Below, in pieces: positions 1 to 6,124 of a stretch of DNA of 7,522 nt. Source of the stretch: an uncultured Eubacteriales bacterium. Lineage in GTDB: Bacteria > Bacillota > Clostridia > Oscillospirales > CAG-272. Position 1 is the stretch's first letter, and each line of letters opens with the position of its first letter. Location: NCBI GenBank assembly GCA_958414825.1, contig CATYXQ010000071.1:1-7522 (forward strand), written 5' to 3'. Position numbers and translations under genes: made by a program. Below the pieces are notes generated by a model. It saw only the letters and a list, made by a program, of their open reading frames with translations. It searched no databases and was not told the DNA's origin.

Positions 1-1
1 C

Positions 2-712
2 AGCGATGCACAGGGTGATATCGCGGTTTTGAAAATTGATGAAAAGGATCTGCCCTATGCTACAATCGGCGACAGTTCTAAACTGGTTGTAGGCGAGGAA
101 GTTGTGGCAATCGGCAATCCGCTCGGTGCGCTCGGCGGCAGTGTGACAAACGGTATCATCAGCGCACTGGATCGGGAAATCACGATCGACGGTCAGAAAA
201 TGCAGCTTTTGCAGACCAATGCGGCGATCAATCCCGGCAACAGCGGCGGCGGACTCTTTAATATGAAAGGCGAATTGATTGCGGTTGTCAATGCAAAGAG
301 CGCGGGTTCCACAATCGAGGGGCTGGGCTTTGCAATTCCGATCAATTATGCTTATGATATTGCCAGGGAACTGATGGACAACGGATATGTGACCGGTCGT
401 CCTACGCTTGGCATTACCTATATCGAGATTGATGATTATATGGATCTTATGCGCTATCGTGTGAATTCCTACGGAATTTATGTCTATGACGGCGGTACTA
501 CGGAGCTTAAAAACGGCGACCGTATAACCAAGATCGGCGATTATGAAGTGACCAATTCAGCGACGCTTAAGAGCGCGATCCAAAGCTATAAGGTCGGCGA
601 TACCATAACGATCACCGTTGTACGCGCCGGCGTATATACCGAGATTACCGCAACGCTGGTTGAGGATAAGCCGATCGAAAGCGGCATAGAACTGCAGACG
701 GACAACAATTGA
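2..712 (+). CDS. HtrA/DegP-type S1C serine protease with PDZ domain, 5'-truncated
   Basis: This is the C-terminal 236 residues of a trypsin-like HtrA protease, which in Firmicutes is a membrane-anchored enzyme that degrades misfolded exported proteins outside the membrane. The open frame runs to the left edge with no start, so the N-terminal anchor and the catalytic His are outside the window. The catalytic Asp is visible in DIAVLKI (residue 6 of the fragment) and the catalytic Ser in GNSGGGLFN (residue 81, codon 242-244). GLGFAIPI after it is also typical of the family. A PDZ domain occupies about residues 133-221 (GRPTLGI to the end of the EITATL strand). It is compact: the usual 'SPAxxAGL' helix segment before the GD turn is replaced by a short TTELKN. 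The stop is followed 6 nt later by a hairpin and then by a response regulator on the same strand. The protease family assignment is firm; the specific paralogue (htrA, htrB, degP) cannot be assigned. Confidence 0.93.
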   Translation, partial: SDAQGDIAVLKIDEKDLPYATIGDSSKLVVGEEVVAIGNPLGALGGSVTNGIISALDREITIDGQKMQLLQTNAAINPGNSGGGLFNMKGELIAVVNAKSAGSTIEGLGFAIPINYAYDIARELMDNGYVTGRPTLGITYIEIDDYMDLMRYRVNSYGIYVYDGGTTELKNGDRITKIGDYEVTNSATLKSAIQSYKVGDTITITVVRAGVYTEITATLVEDKPIESGIELQTDNN

Positions 713-717
713 AAATA

Positions 718-751
718 CAAATGGGGCTGCCGAATTTAACAGCCCCATTTG
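718..751 (+). terminator. 12-bp perfect hairpin between protease and response regulator; possible partial terminator
   Basis: CAAATGGGGCTG (718-729) is the exact reverse complement of CAGCCCCATTTG (740-751), with a 10-nt loop. It begins 6 nt after the protease stop and ends 7 nt before the regulator's GGAGG. No T tract follows, so it is not a classical intrinsic terminator. It may instead reduce readthrough, protect the 3' end of the protease message or mark a processing site. No convincing promoter was seen between the two genes, so some readthrough is expected. Confidence 0.45.
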
Positions 752-770
752 CAGATATGGAGGTGGACAT

Positions 771-1460
771 ATGTATAAGATTCTGGTGGTAGACGACGAG
801 GAAAAAATCCGTGAACTGATCGGAAAATATGCAAAATTTGAAGGACACACCGTAGATTTTGCCTCCGACGGCATGGAAGCGGTTGAAAAATGCCGTGCCG
901 TCAATTATGACTATGACGTCATTGTCATGGATATTATGATGCCCGGACTGGACGGATTTTCGGCCTGCCGTGAAATTCGCAAAAAATCGGATGTGCCGAT
1001 TTTGATGCTCAGCGCGCGGGGAGAGGAATACGATAAGATCAACGGCTTTGAACTCGGAATCGATGATTATGTCGTCAAACCCTTTTCTCCGAAAGAACTC
1101 ATGCTGCGGATTGAAGCGATCTTAAAGCGCACGCAGAAAGCGGAGACTTCGGTCGAGGCCGACGTATATAAATGCGGCGGTCTGGAGGTCAATTTTACCG
1201 CTCGCCGTGTTTATGTGGACGGCGTTGAGGTGAATTTGTCACCGAAAGAGTATGATTTGCTCTTTTACATGATCAAAAACCGGGACATTGCGCTGACACG
1301 GGAAAAGCTTATTAATAAGGTGTGGGGCTATGACTTTTTCGGCGGCGACCGCACGCTGGATACGCATGTGAAGCTGCTGCGCAAGAGCCTTGGCCCGTAC
1401 AGCGGATTTATCGTTACGCTGCGCGGCGTCGGATACCGTTACAGCGACGGTGAAAAATAA
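771..1460 (+). CDS. OmpR/PhoB-family response regulator
   Basis: This is a 229-residue two-component regulator of normal length for the family. The receiver domain spans about residues 1-120. It has the acidic pair D8-D9, the phospho-acceptor D54 in VMDIMMPGLDG, the switch Ser S81 in LMLSARG, and K103 in DDYVVKPFSPKEL. A winged-helix DNA-binding domain spans about residues 130-226, with the recognition-helix region RTLDTHVKLLRKSL and the C-terminal wing LRGVGYRY. The start is supported by GGAGGTGG at 759-766, five bases before the ATG. The partner kinase begins 3 nt after its stop, so the two are almost certainly co-transcribed and act as a phosphorelay pair. Position after an HtrA protease suggests an envelope-related regulon, but that is inference. 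The target promoters and the subfamily name cannot be told from sequence alone. Confidence 0.96.
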   Translation: MYKILVVDDEEKIRELIGKYAKFEGHTVDFASDGMEAVEKCRAVNYDYDVIVMDIMMPGLDGFSACREIRKKSDVPILMLSARGEEYDKINGFELGIDDYVVKPFSPKELMLRIEAILKRTQKAETSVEADVYKCGGLEVNFTARRVYVDGVEVNLSPKEYDLLFYMIKNRDIALTREKLINKVWGYDFFGGDRTLDTHVKLLRKSLGPYSGFIVTLRGVGYRYSDGEK

Positions 1461-1463
1461 CGT

Positions 1464-2918
1464 ATGCAGATCGTCAGGCATCCCCGCCAAATGGCAAAAA
1501 TGCGGGTTCGGCTATTTGCGACGTTTATTGCGTTTGTTTTGATTGTTATTTTTCTCGTATGGGGATTTCAGATTTTTTTGCTGGATCAGTTTTATTATCA
1601 GGTTACGAAGAATCGGATGGAAACCGCTTCCTATCAAATTGAGACTGCGCATCGTGATGACAACGGAGATTTTGTCAAAAATGTTTACAGCATCGGCGTC
1701 AATAATGAGTTTTGCATCAGCGTATTCGGAAATGACGGAAAGCTGATTACATCCGCAGATGTGGGCGGCGGCTGCATCATTCACAATGTGGACGATAATC
1801 TTTTGAACCAATTGTATGCGGCGGCGCTCGAAAACGGCGGTTCTTACTTTTACCGTGCTTCTCTTGAGGGATTCCAGAACGGAGAAAACAGTCATACGAA
1901 GGCTTTGGGAACCCGTTACAGTGTGCGGGACAGGCTTTTATATACCGCAGTGCGGCAGACCAATGCGGGCGTGATTATTATGATGTTTGACAGTCCGGTG
2001 ACGCCGGTCAATATGATCAAAGGCGCTCTGGCGCTGCAACTCATGTTTGTGACTGTCATTATGACGTTGCTTGCGGGCTGTATGGCCAATCTTCTGGCAA
2101 AACGTCTCTCACAGCCGATTGCCGAGGTGAATCGTGCCGCGAAAAAGCTGACGGCGGGAGAGTATGATGTAGAATTTTCCGGCGAGGGCTATCGGGAGAT
2201 ACAGGAGCTTTCCAACACGCTGAATCTCGCAGCGCAGGATCTGCAGCGAACCGACCGTATGCAGAAAGAACTGATTGCCAATATTTCGCATGATTTGCGC
2301 ACGCCGCTGACTTTGATTACCGGTTATTGTGAAATGATGCGGGATATTGAGGGGGAGAACACGCCTGAAAATATGCAGGTCGTTTTGGATGAAACAGCGC
2401 GTCTTTCTTCTCTTGTCAGTGATCTGATTGATCTCTCAAAATATCAGAGCGGCGTGCAGAAGCTGGAATTGGAGAGCGTGGATATGGATTATCTGATGCT
2501 GGAAACGGTGGGACGCTTCCGCAAGCTTCTGGCGTGCAAGGAGTATACTTTTGTATATGAAAGCACAGGGCCGAAATTTGCCAGGTGCGATAAGAAGCGG
2601 ATTTTGCAGGTGTTGTATAATCTGATTAATAACGCCGTTAATTATGCGGGTGAAGATAAGACGATTATTCTGCGTCTAATCGATGGAACAAACGGAAAAT
2701 GCCGCGTTGAGGTGAGCGATCACGGAGAGGGCATTCCGAAAGAGGATTTGCAGTATATTATTGACCGGTATTATAAGGTGGATAAGGTGCATAAGCGCGC
2801 AGTCAACGGTACCGGGCTTGGTCTTTCCATTGTCAAAAATATTTTGCAGGCGCACGGCGCGCAGTTCGGTGTGCAAAGTGAAATCGGACAGGGTAGCACG
2901 TTTTATTTTGAAATTTAG
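1464..2918 (+). CDS. Membrane sensor histidine kinase (HAMP-HisKA-HATPase)
   Basis: This is a 484-residue sensor kinase that should autophosphorylate on His and pass the phosphate to the regulator directly upstream. Order of parts: first transmembrane helix about 17-40; extracytoplasmic sensor about 41-185; second helix about 187-209; HAMP linker about 210-262. The HisKA H-box contains H276 (IANISHDLRTPL, codon 2289-2291). The N-box is LYNLINNAVNYAG (N386, N390), the G1 box is D419-x-G-x-G, and the G2 box is GTGLGLSIVK (449-458). All catalytic motifs are intact. The sensor region has two Cys (84 and 104) and no sensor family that I recognise. The ribosome binding site is weak (GGTGA at 1449-1453), which fits translational coupling to the regulator across a 3-nt gap. 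ATGs at 1491 and 1500 are less likely starts because no binding site precedes them. The stimulus is unknown. Confidence 0.96.
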   Translation: MQIVRHPRQMAKMRVRLFATFIAFVLIVIFLVWGFQIFLLDQFYYQVTKNRMETASYQIETAHRDDNGDFVKNVYSIGVNNEFCISVFGNDGKLITSADVGGGCIIHNVDDNLLNQLYAAALENGGSYFYRASLEGFQNGENSHTKALGTRYSVRDRLLYTAVRQTNAGVIIMMFDSPVTPVNMIKGALALQLMFVTVIMTLLAGCMANLLAKRLSQPIAEVNRAAKKLTAGEYDVEFSGEGYREIQELSNTLNLAAQDLQRTDRMQKELIANISHDLRTPLTLITGYCEMMRDIEGENTPENMQVVLDETARLSSLVSDLIDLSKYQSGVQKLELESVDMDYLMLETVGRFRKLLACKEYTFVYESTGPKFARCDKKRILQVLYNLINNAVNYAGEDKTIILRLIDGTNGKCRVEVSDHGEGIPKEDLQYIIDRYYKVDKVHKRAVNGTGLGLSIVKNILQAHGAQFGVQSEIGQGSTFYFEI

Positions 2919-2957
2919 GTGCACTTTTAAAAAATTCCGGTTTTTGGGCGGTATGGC

Positions 2958-3004
2958 GTGAATCGGCGCTCCTAATTAAGGAGCGCCGATTCACATTGTT
3001 TTTT
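2958..3004 (+). terminator. Strong intrinsic terminator of the two-component unit
   Basis: GTGAATCGGCGCTCCT (2958-2973) and AGGAGCGCCGATTCAC (2979-2994) form a perfect 16-bp stem with a 5-nt AATTA loop. The stem is followed by ATTGTTTTTT (2995-3004). It sits 40 nt after the kinase stop. The opposite strand shows no T tract next to the stem, so it looks one-directional, although it faces the convergent gene ending at 3140. Confidence 0.93.
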
Positions 3005-3139
3005 CGGGGGGCATCTTTTGGACGTAATTGGGGCCCTCTTGGGGAACACTCGCGCGTTTGCAGTGGTTATGCGTCGCCCTGATAACGGAAGTTTTTTTGA
3101 GTTGGAAAATTTCGGTTTTTTTCGGAAAAAGGGAATGTT

Positions 3140-3544
3140 TTATCTTTTTCGTTTGTGTTTTCGACTTGGTTCTTTAGCGCCGAGCAGTGCGCCGCCTGCA
3201 GCCAAAAATGCACCGAGACCCGCCAGAATGGCTTCTTTTGCAAAGCTGTCGCCGCCAAAAACGACGGACATGGCGATGACCAGCAAAAGAACCGCGCCTG
3301 CGGCCGCGACTCCGCACATGAATTTTTGATCCGGGGCTCCTTTTGCACCGATAAAACCGCAAAACAGCATGGTCATCCCAAAGGCGATTTCGCCGTAAAG
3401 AGTCAGATTTGCTGTGGGATCGTCTCCTGCGTTGGCAATTGCGCAGAAGATAAGACAGAGAATCAGAGCAAATACCAGTGTAATCCCTACCGTTATTGCA
3501 ATTCGAACCGATAAGGGAAGTTTGTCAAATGACCGTTTTGACAT
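3140..3544 (-). CDS. TIGR04086-like four-helix membrane protein next to yajC
   Basis: This small, very hydrophobic protein of 134 residues has four predicted membrane helices at about 13-38, 49-66, 75-95 and 102-122. A short basic N-terminus and a strongly basic C-terminal tail (SRKHKRKR) suggest that both ends are cytoplasmic. Length, topology and position downstream of yajC match the TIGR04086 family (B. subtilis YrzE lies next to yrbF/yajC), whose function is unknown to me. The start is ATG at 3544-3542: GGAGG lies at 3554-3550 with a 5-nt spacer. An upstream in-frame GTG at 3556 overlaps that binding site and is unlikely. Several helix faces are rich in Gly and Ala, suggesting tight packing. 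The gene lies 267 nt downstream of yajC; no clear terminator follows it. Family assignment is by pattern and neighbourhood, not by a database search. Confidence 0.82.
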   Translation of the reverse strand: MSKRSFDKLPLSVRIAITVGITLVFALILCLIFCAIANAGDDPTANLTLYGEIAFGMTMLFCGFIGAKGAPDQKFMCGVAAAGAVLLLVIAMSVVFGGDSFAKEAILAGLGAFLAAGGALLGAKEPSRKHKRKR

Positions 3545-3549
3545 AGCAG

Positions 3550-3554
3550 CCTCC
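3550..3554 (-). promoter_or_regulatory. Shine-Dalgarno that fixes the start of the TIGR04086-like gene
   Basis: On the minus strand GGAGG (3554 down to 3550) is followed by CTGCT and then ATG at 3544. The binding site overlaps the alternative GTG codon at 3556-3554, so the ATG is the supported start. Confidence 0.85.
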
Positions 3555-3757
3555 ACGTTTTTTAGTACAGGATATGCTGTAAAGGGGGGCGATAGAACTT
3601 TTGGACGGTCTTATTCCAAAGACGCGGATTTGATTTTTGGGAAAAGCCGCCTTTATGGATTTATCTTCGCTGTGAACCGCCCGTAGAATACAAAACTGAG
3701 AAAAATATTTCTGCTTTGCAATAGCTTTGCGGCATTTGCTGAATTTGTTTATAAATT

Positions 3758-3787
3758 ATGGGCGCCTTCTACATAGAAGGCGCCCAT
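3758..3787 (-). terminator. 13-bp hairpin after yajC, probable terminator
   Basis: ATGGGCGCCTTCT (3758-3770) pairs perfectly with AGAAGGCGCCCAT (3775-3787) around a 4-nt loop. It starts 24 nt after the yajC stop. On the minus strand the stem is followed by AATTTATAAACAAATT, a poor but AU-rich tail, so termination may be partial. The remaining bases 3545-3757 hold no ORF I believe in. I could not find a convincing sigma-A promoter there for the downstream gene, so that gene may depend on readthrough or on a promoter I cannot recognise. Confidence 0.7.
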
Positions 3788-3811
3788 CGGTGCTCTTTGA
3801 AAAATATCCGC

Positions 3812-4171
3812 CTATTCTTCCAACGCTTTCTTCTTGTCGGCAGCGCTGACGTCCACACTGCGGACGGCGCTCTTGAGCAGACGCATTTTTGTACCGGCTT
3901 TGCTGGTCTCAATGGTGATGGTTTCATCTTTGATGGATACGATTTCTCCGATAATACCGCCGATGGTCGTGATCTCGTCGCCGACAGAAAGGGAGTCCCG
4001 CATATTCTGCGCTTCTTTTTCCTGCTTTTTCTGGGGACGGATCAAAAGGAAATAGAAAATGGCGACCATGACAACCAACATTAGAATGGTCGGAAGGGCG
4101 CCGGCCAGTCCTCCGGGCGTCGCCTGCGTATCGGTCGCCGCGTCCGCAGCGTCCAGAAAGAATTTGAACAT
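3812..4171 (-). CDS. yajC: YajC, Sec translocase accessory subunit
   Basis: This 119-residue protein has the full YajC pattern: a short N-terminal segment, one membrane helix at about 26-44 (ending FYFLLIRPQKK), a charged stretch, and the conserved cytoplasmic block GDEITTIGGIIGEI at 64-77 followed by the IKDETITIET strand. In E. coli YajC associates with SecDF and the SecYEG channel. Here it would act at the cytoplasmic membrane in protein export. The N-terminal 25 residues (rich in Ala, Asp, Thr and Gly) are longer than in many homologues. The C-terminus is a charged tail (ADKKKALEE). The start is supported by GGAGGC at 4182-4177, five bases before the ATG. It is transcribed from its own promoter, divergent from uraA. 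Neither secD nor secF nor tgt is visible beside it; the downstream neighbour is the TIGR04086-like protein. Confidence 0.96.
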   Translation of the reverse strand: MFKFFLDAADAATDTQATPGGLAGALPTILMLVVMVAIFYFLLIRPQKKQEKEAQNMRDSLSVGDEITTIGGIIGEIVSIKDETITIETSKAGTKMRLLKSAVRSVDVSAADKKKALEE

Positions 4172-4211
4172 TGAATGCCTCCGTGATTTTGTATTTCAGA
4201 AATTCTTTTTT

Positions 4212-4241
4212 ATTATACTATAGAGTCGCCCGCATTTGCAA
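4212..4241 (-). promoter_or_regulatory. sigma-A promoter of yajC
   Basis: Reading the minus strand, TTGCAA (4241-4236) and TATAAT (4217-4212) are separated by 18 bases. The -10 is perfect and the -35 matches 4 of 6. An A-rich block lies just upstream of the -35. The predicted transcript starts near 4205, about 34 nt before the yajC ATG. Confidence 0.75.
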
Positions 4242-4310
4242 GCTTTTTTTCAAAATTCATCTGCTCTTCATAAAATTTACAAAAAAGGATAAAAAAATCA
4301 TGGAAATGAC

Positions 4311-4339
4311 TTTACAAATTTTTTCGGACATGCTATAAT
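4311..4339 (+). promoter_or_regulatory. sigma-A promoter of uraA (extended -10)
   Basis: TTTACA (4311-4316) and TATAAT (4334-4339) are separated by 17 bases. TGC directly before the -10 adds an extended -10 element. The predicted start is near 4346, giving a leader of about 150 nt before the uraA ATG, which leaves room for the attenuator. Bases 4242-4310 between the two divergent promoters are AT-rich and hold no gene that I can see. Confidence 0.88.
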
Positions 4340-4352
4340 GACCGCAGTAAAA

Positions 4353-4389
4353 AAATCTTTAAGAGCGGTACGAGAGACCGGCAAGATTT
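4353..4389 (+). promoter_or_regulatory. PyrR-binding hairpin (anti-antiterminator) in the uraA leader
   Basis: The lower stem AAATCTT (4353-4359) pairs perfectly with AAGATTT (4383-4389). A purine-rich internal loop separates it from the upper stem CGGT (4366-4369) / ACCG (4377-4380). The 7-nt loop ACGAGAG (4370-4376) fits the PyrR loop pattern CNGNGAG except that the first C is A. The following GGCAAGA is also typical of these sites. PyrR bound to UMP would hold this hairpin and so allow the downstream terminator to form. The pattern is from memory of the Bacillus pyr leaders; pyrR itself is not in the window. Confidence 0.82.
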
Positions 4390-4439
4390 GTTTATAGAAA
4401 CACGCCGCGCGCGTTTTTATGTCTTGCAGGTTGGTACCG
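4366..4439 (+). promoter_or_regulatory. Antiterminator alternative structure in the uraA leader
   Basis: The 3' half of the PyrR hairpin is complementary to the 5' arm of the terminator. GCAAGA (4381-4386) pairs with TCTTGC (4422-4427), ACC (4377-4379) with GGT (4429-4431), and CGGTAC (4366-4371) with GTACCG (4434-4439). Forming this long-range structure disrupts both the PyrR hairpin and the terminator. The enclosed bases 4398-4416 can form their own 8-bp GC-rich hairpin with one A-C mismatch, which would bring the two halves together. Confidence 0.75.
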
Positions 4440-4455
4440 GGCAGGATTTTTTTTT
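4422..4455 (+). terminator. Attenuator terminator of uraA with T9 tract
   Basis: TCTTGC (4422-4427) pairs with GCAGGA (4441-4446) with one G-T wobble. Inside it, GGT (4429-4431) pairs with ACC (4436-4438) around loop TGGT. An uninterrupted run of nine T follows at 4447-4455. It lies about 40 nt before the uraA start, so it ends transcription before the gene when the antiterminator is not formed. Confidence 0.82.
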
Positions 4456-4486
4456 GCCTGTTTCCCGCTTTTTAAAGAAAATATGT

Positions 4487-4491
4487 GGAGG
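4487..4491 (+). promoter_or_regulatory. Shine-Dalgarno that fixes the uraA start
   Basis: GGAGG is followed by ATTTT and then ATG at 4497. An in-frame GTG at 4485 overlaps this site and would leave no binding site of its own, so the ATG is chosen. Confidence 0.88.
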
Positions 4492-4496
4492 ATTTT

Positions 4497-5933
4497 ATGA
4501 GCAACAGCAAAAACGCAATCCCCGAAAACGGCATTTATGACGCGCGTAAACTCGGCGTGCCGAAAATGCTGATCCTCGGTCTACAGCATTTGTTCGCCAT
4601 GTTCGGCGCAACGGTGCTGGTTCCGCTTCTGACCGGCCTCAGCGTTTCGTCTACGCTCCTTTTTGCAGGTCTCGGAACTTTGTTTTTCCATTTGGTTACC
4701 GGTGGGAAAGTACCTGCATTCCTCGGCTCTTCCTTTGCGTTTCTCGGCGGATACGGCGCGATTACCGCACTTGCCGATGAAAACATGTCCAAGGCGCAAC
4801 TGTTGCCGTATGCATGTCTCGGCGTGGCCTGCGCGGGGCTTGTATATTTGATTCTGGCGGCGCTGATTCAGTTTGTTGGCGTAAACAAGGTGATGCGCTA
4901 TTTTCCGCCGGTTGTCACCGGCCCGATTATTATTTCAATCGGTCTCGGACTTGCCGGTTCGGCGGTGAACAACTGTCAGACAAACTGGTTGGTTGCGCTG
5001 ATTGCGCTTGCCATCATTGTCATCTTCAACGTATGGGGACGCGGCATGGCAAAGATTGTGCCGATTTTGCTTGGCGTTCTCGGTTCTTGCGCGATTGCGG
5101 CTATTTTGGCCGTATGCTTCGGCAAACCGGTTATTGTAAACGATGCGGAATACATAGCGATTGCCGGCAAGGAAAATCTTCTTCTGTTTTCGTCTGCGGC
5201 GCTGGAGCAACTGAAAAGCGCCGCCTGGATCGGTCTGCCTTTCAAATGGCAGGACACCGTCTTTGCGATTGACTGGTCGAATTCTTCTCTGATTATCAGT
5301 TCGATTGTGGCGATTGTTCCGATTTCTCTTGCGACGATGATGGAGCATATCGGCGATATTTCCGCCATCTCTTCTACCGTAGGTAAAAACTTCATTGCAA
5401 ACCCCGGTTTGCACCGCACGCTGCTCGGAGACGGTCTGGCTACTACATTTGCCTCTCTGTTCGGCGCGCCGGCCAATACGACCTACGGCGAAAACACGGG
5501 CGTGCTTGCGCTTTCCAAAGTATACGATCCCCGCGTGATCCGCATTGCTGCGGTATTTGCTGCGGTTCTGTCTTTTTGTCCAAAGTTCGCCGCGATTGTC
5601 AATCTGATTCCTACGGCGGTTATCGGCGGCATTTCCTTTGTGCTGTACGGCATGATCTCGGCTATCGGTGTGCGCAACGTCGTTGAGAATAAGGTTGACT
5701 TTACAAAGAGCCGCAATTTGATCGTGGCTGCCATTATTCTTGTATGCGCGCTTGGCCTCGGTTCAGTCAGCTTTTCTATCGGCGGCGTGGGCATTACGCT
5801 GTCAGCTCTGGCTGTGGCTTCCATTGCGGGCATTGTTTTGAATGCGATTCTCCCCGGCAAGGACTATGAGTTTGGCCGGGATGAAAGCGGCGATCAGGCT
5901 GTGGATTTCCAGATCAATTCTTCTAAAAAATAA
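4497..5933 (+). CDS. uraA: Uracil permease (NAT/NCS2 family)
   Basis: This 478-residue polytopic membrane protein imports uracil, most likely with protons, for pyrimidine salvage. Family signatures are all present: QHLFAMFGATVLVP (30-43) in the first helix, PAFLGSSFAF (73-82) in the half-helix region, TGPIIISIGLGLAGSA (141-156), EHIGD (283-287), PGLHRTLLGDGLAT (303-316) and the carrier motif NTTYGENTGV (327-336). E283 and E332 correspond to the substrate-binding Glu241 and Glu290 of E. coli UraA. The position of its His245 is Asp287 here. The C-terminal tail after about 455 is hydrophilic and cytoplasmic. Length is somewhat greater than E. coli UraA, mainly from a loop around 205-260. The gene stands alone between its attenuator and its terminator. 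The PyrR-type leader strongly supports a pyrimidine rather than xanthine or urate substrate. Confidence 0.94.
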   Translation: MSNSKNAIPENGIYDARKLGVPKMLILGLQHLFAMFGATVLVPLLTGLSVSSTLLFAGLGTLFFHLVTGGKVPAFLGSSFAFLGGYGAITALADENMSKAQLLPYACLGVACAGLVYLILAALIQFVGVNKVMRYFPPVVTGPIIISIGLGLAGSAVNNCQTNWLVALIALAIIVIFNVWGRGMAKIVPILLGVLGSCAIAAILAVCFGKPVIVNDAEYIAIAGKENLLLFSSAALEQLKSAAWIGLPFKWQDTVFAIDWSNSSLIISSIVAIVPISLATMMEHIGDISAISSTVGKNFIANPGLHRTLLGDGLATTFASLFGAPANTTYGENTGVLALSKVYDPRVIRIAAVFAAVLSFCPKFAAIVNLIPTAVIGGISFVLYGMISAIGVRNVVENKVDFTKSRNLIVAAIILVCALGLGSVSFSIGGVGITLSALAVASIAGIVLNAILPGKDYEFGRDESGDQAVDFQINSSKK

Positions 5934-5974
5934 AGCAAAAAGTCGTTTGAAATCAGAGCGTTGCAATAGACGGG

Positions 5975-6002
5975 GCGGCGGTAATTTTTACCGCCGCTTT
6001 TT
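5975..6002 (+). terminator. Intrinsic terminator of uraA
   Basis: GCGGCGGTAA (5975-5984) pairs perfectly with TTACCGCCGC (5988-5997), giving a GC-rich stem, followed by five T (5998-6002). It lies 41 nt after the uraA stop and isolates uraA from the carboxypeptidase gene. Confidence 0.93.
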
Positions 6003-6058
6003 GTCGCTTTGAACACATTTTTGCGGTGTTTTTTTATGTATGCGCGGGTAAAGAAAGG

Positions 6059-6087
6059 TTGAAAAGATTTGGAAACTGTGCTATAAT
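6059..6087 (+). promoter_or_regulatory. sigma-A promoter of the carboxypeptidase gene (extended -10)
   Basis: TTGAAA (6059-6064) and TATAAT (6082-6087) are 17 bases apart, with TGC directly before the -10. Transcription should start near 6094, giving a short leader of about 30 nt with no obvious regulatory structure. Confidence 0.9.
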
Positions 6088-6124
6088 TAAAAAAATAAAA
6101 AGATTGTGAAGAGGTGTTATTGGC

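Noticed and set aside
709..737. TTGAAA as a -35 for the response regulator
   Set aside because: No acceptable -10 lies 16-18 bases downstream, and the region is taken up by the 12-bp hairpin.
3018..3329. Plus-strand ORF of 103 codons opposite the TIGR04086-like gene
   Set aside because: It overlaps the antisense of a gene with clear membrane helices and a ribosome binding site, has no convincing binding site of its own, and its product looks like antisense translation.
3067..3348. Minus-strand ORF of 93 codons overlapping the TIGR04086-like gene in another frame
   Set aside because: It is Arg/Cys/Ser/Pro-rich with no domain signal and no ribosome binding site; it is a frame shadow.
4398..4418. 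GC-rich hairpin AAACACGC/GCGCGTTT with T5 as the main uraA terminator
   Set aside because: The stem has an A-C mismatch and its T tract is partly inside the stem. The later stem with T9 is better and is complementary to the PyrR hairpin, so this one is more likely an internal hairpin of the antiterminator.
4346..4496. Purine or other metabolite riboswitch upstream of the permease
   Set aside because: The leader is too short for most aptamers and lacks their conserved cores, while it fits the three-structure PyrR layout base by base.
4935..5476. Long minus-strand ORFs (159 and 166 codons) inside uraA
   Set aside because: They are antisense to well-conserved permease motifs and have no family resemblance.
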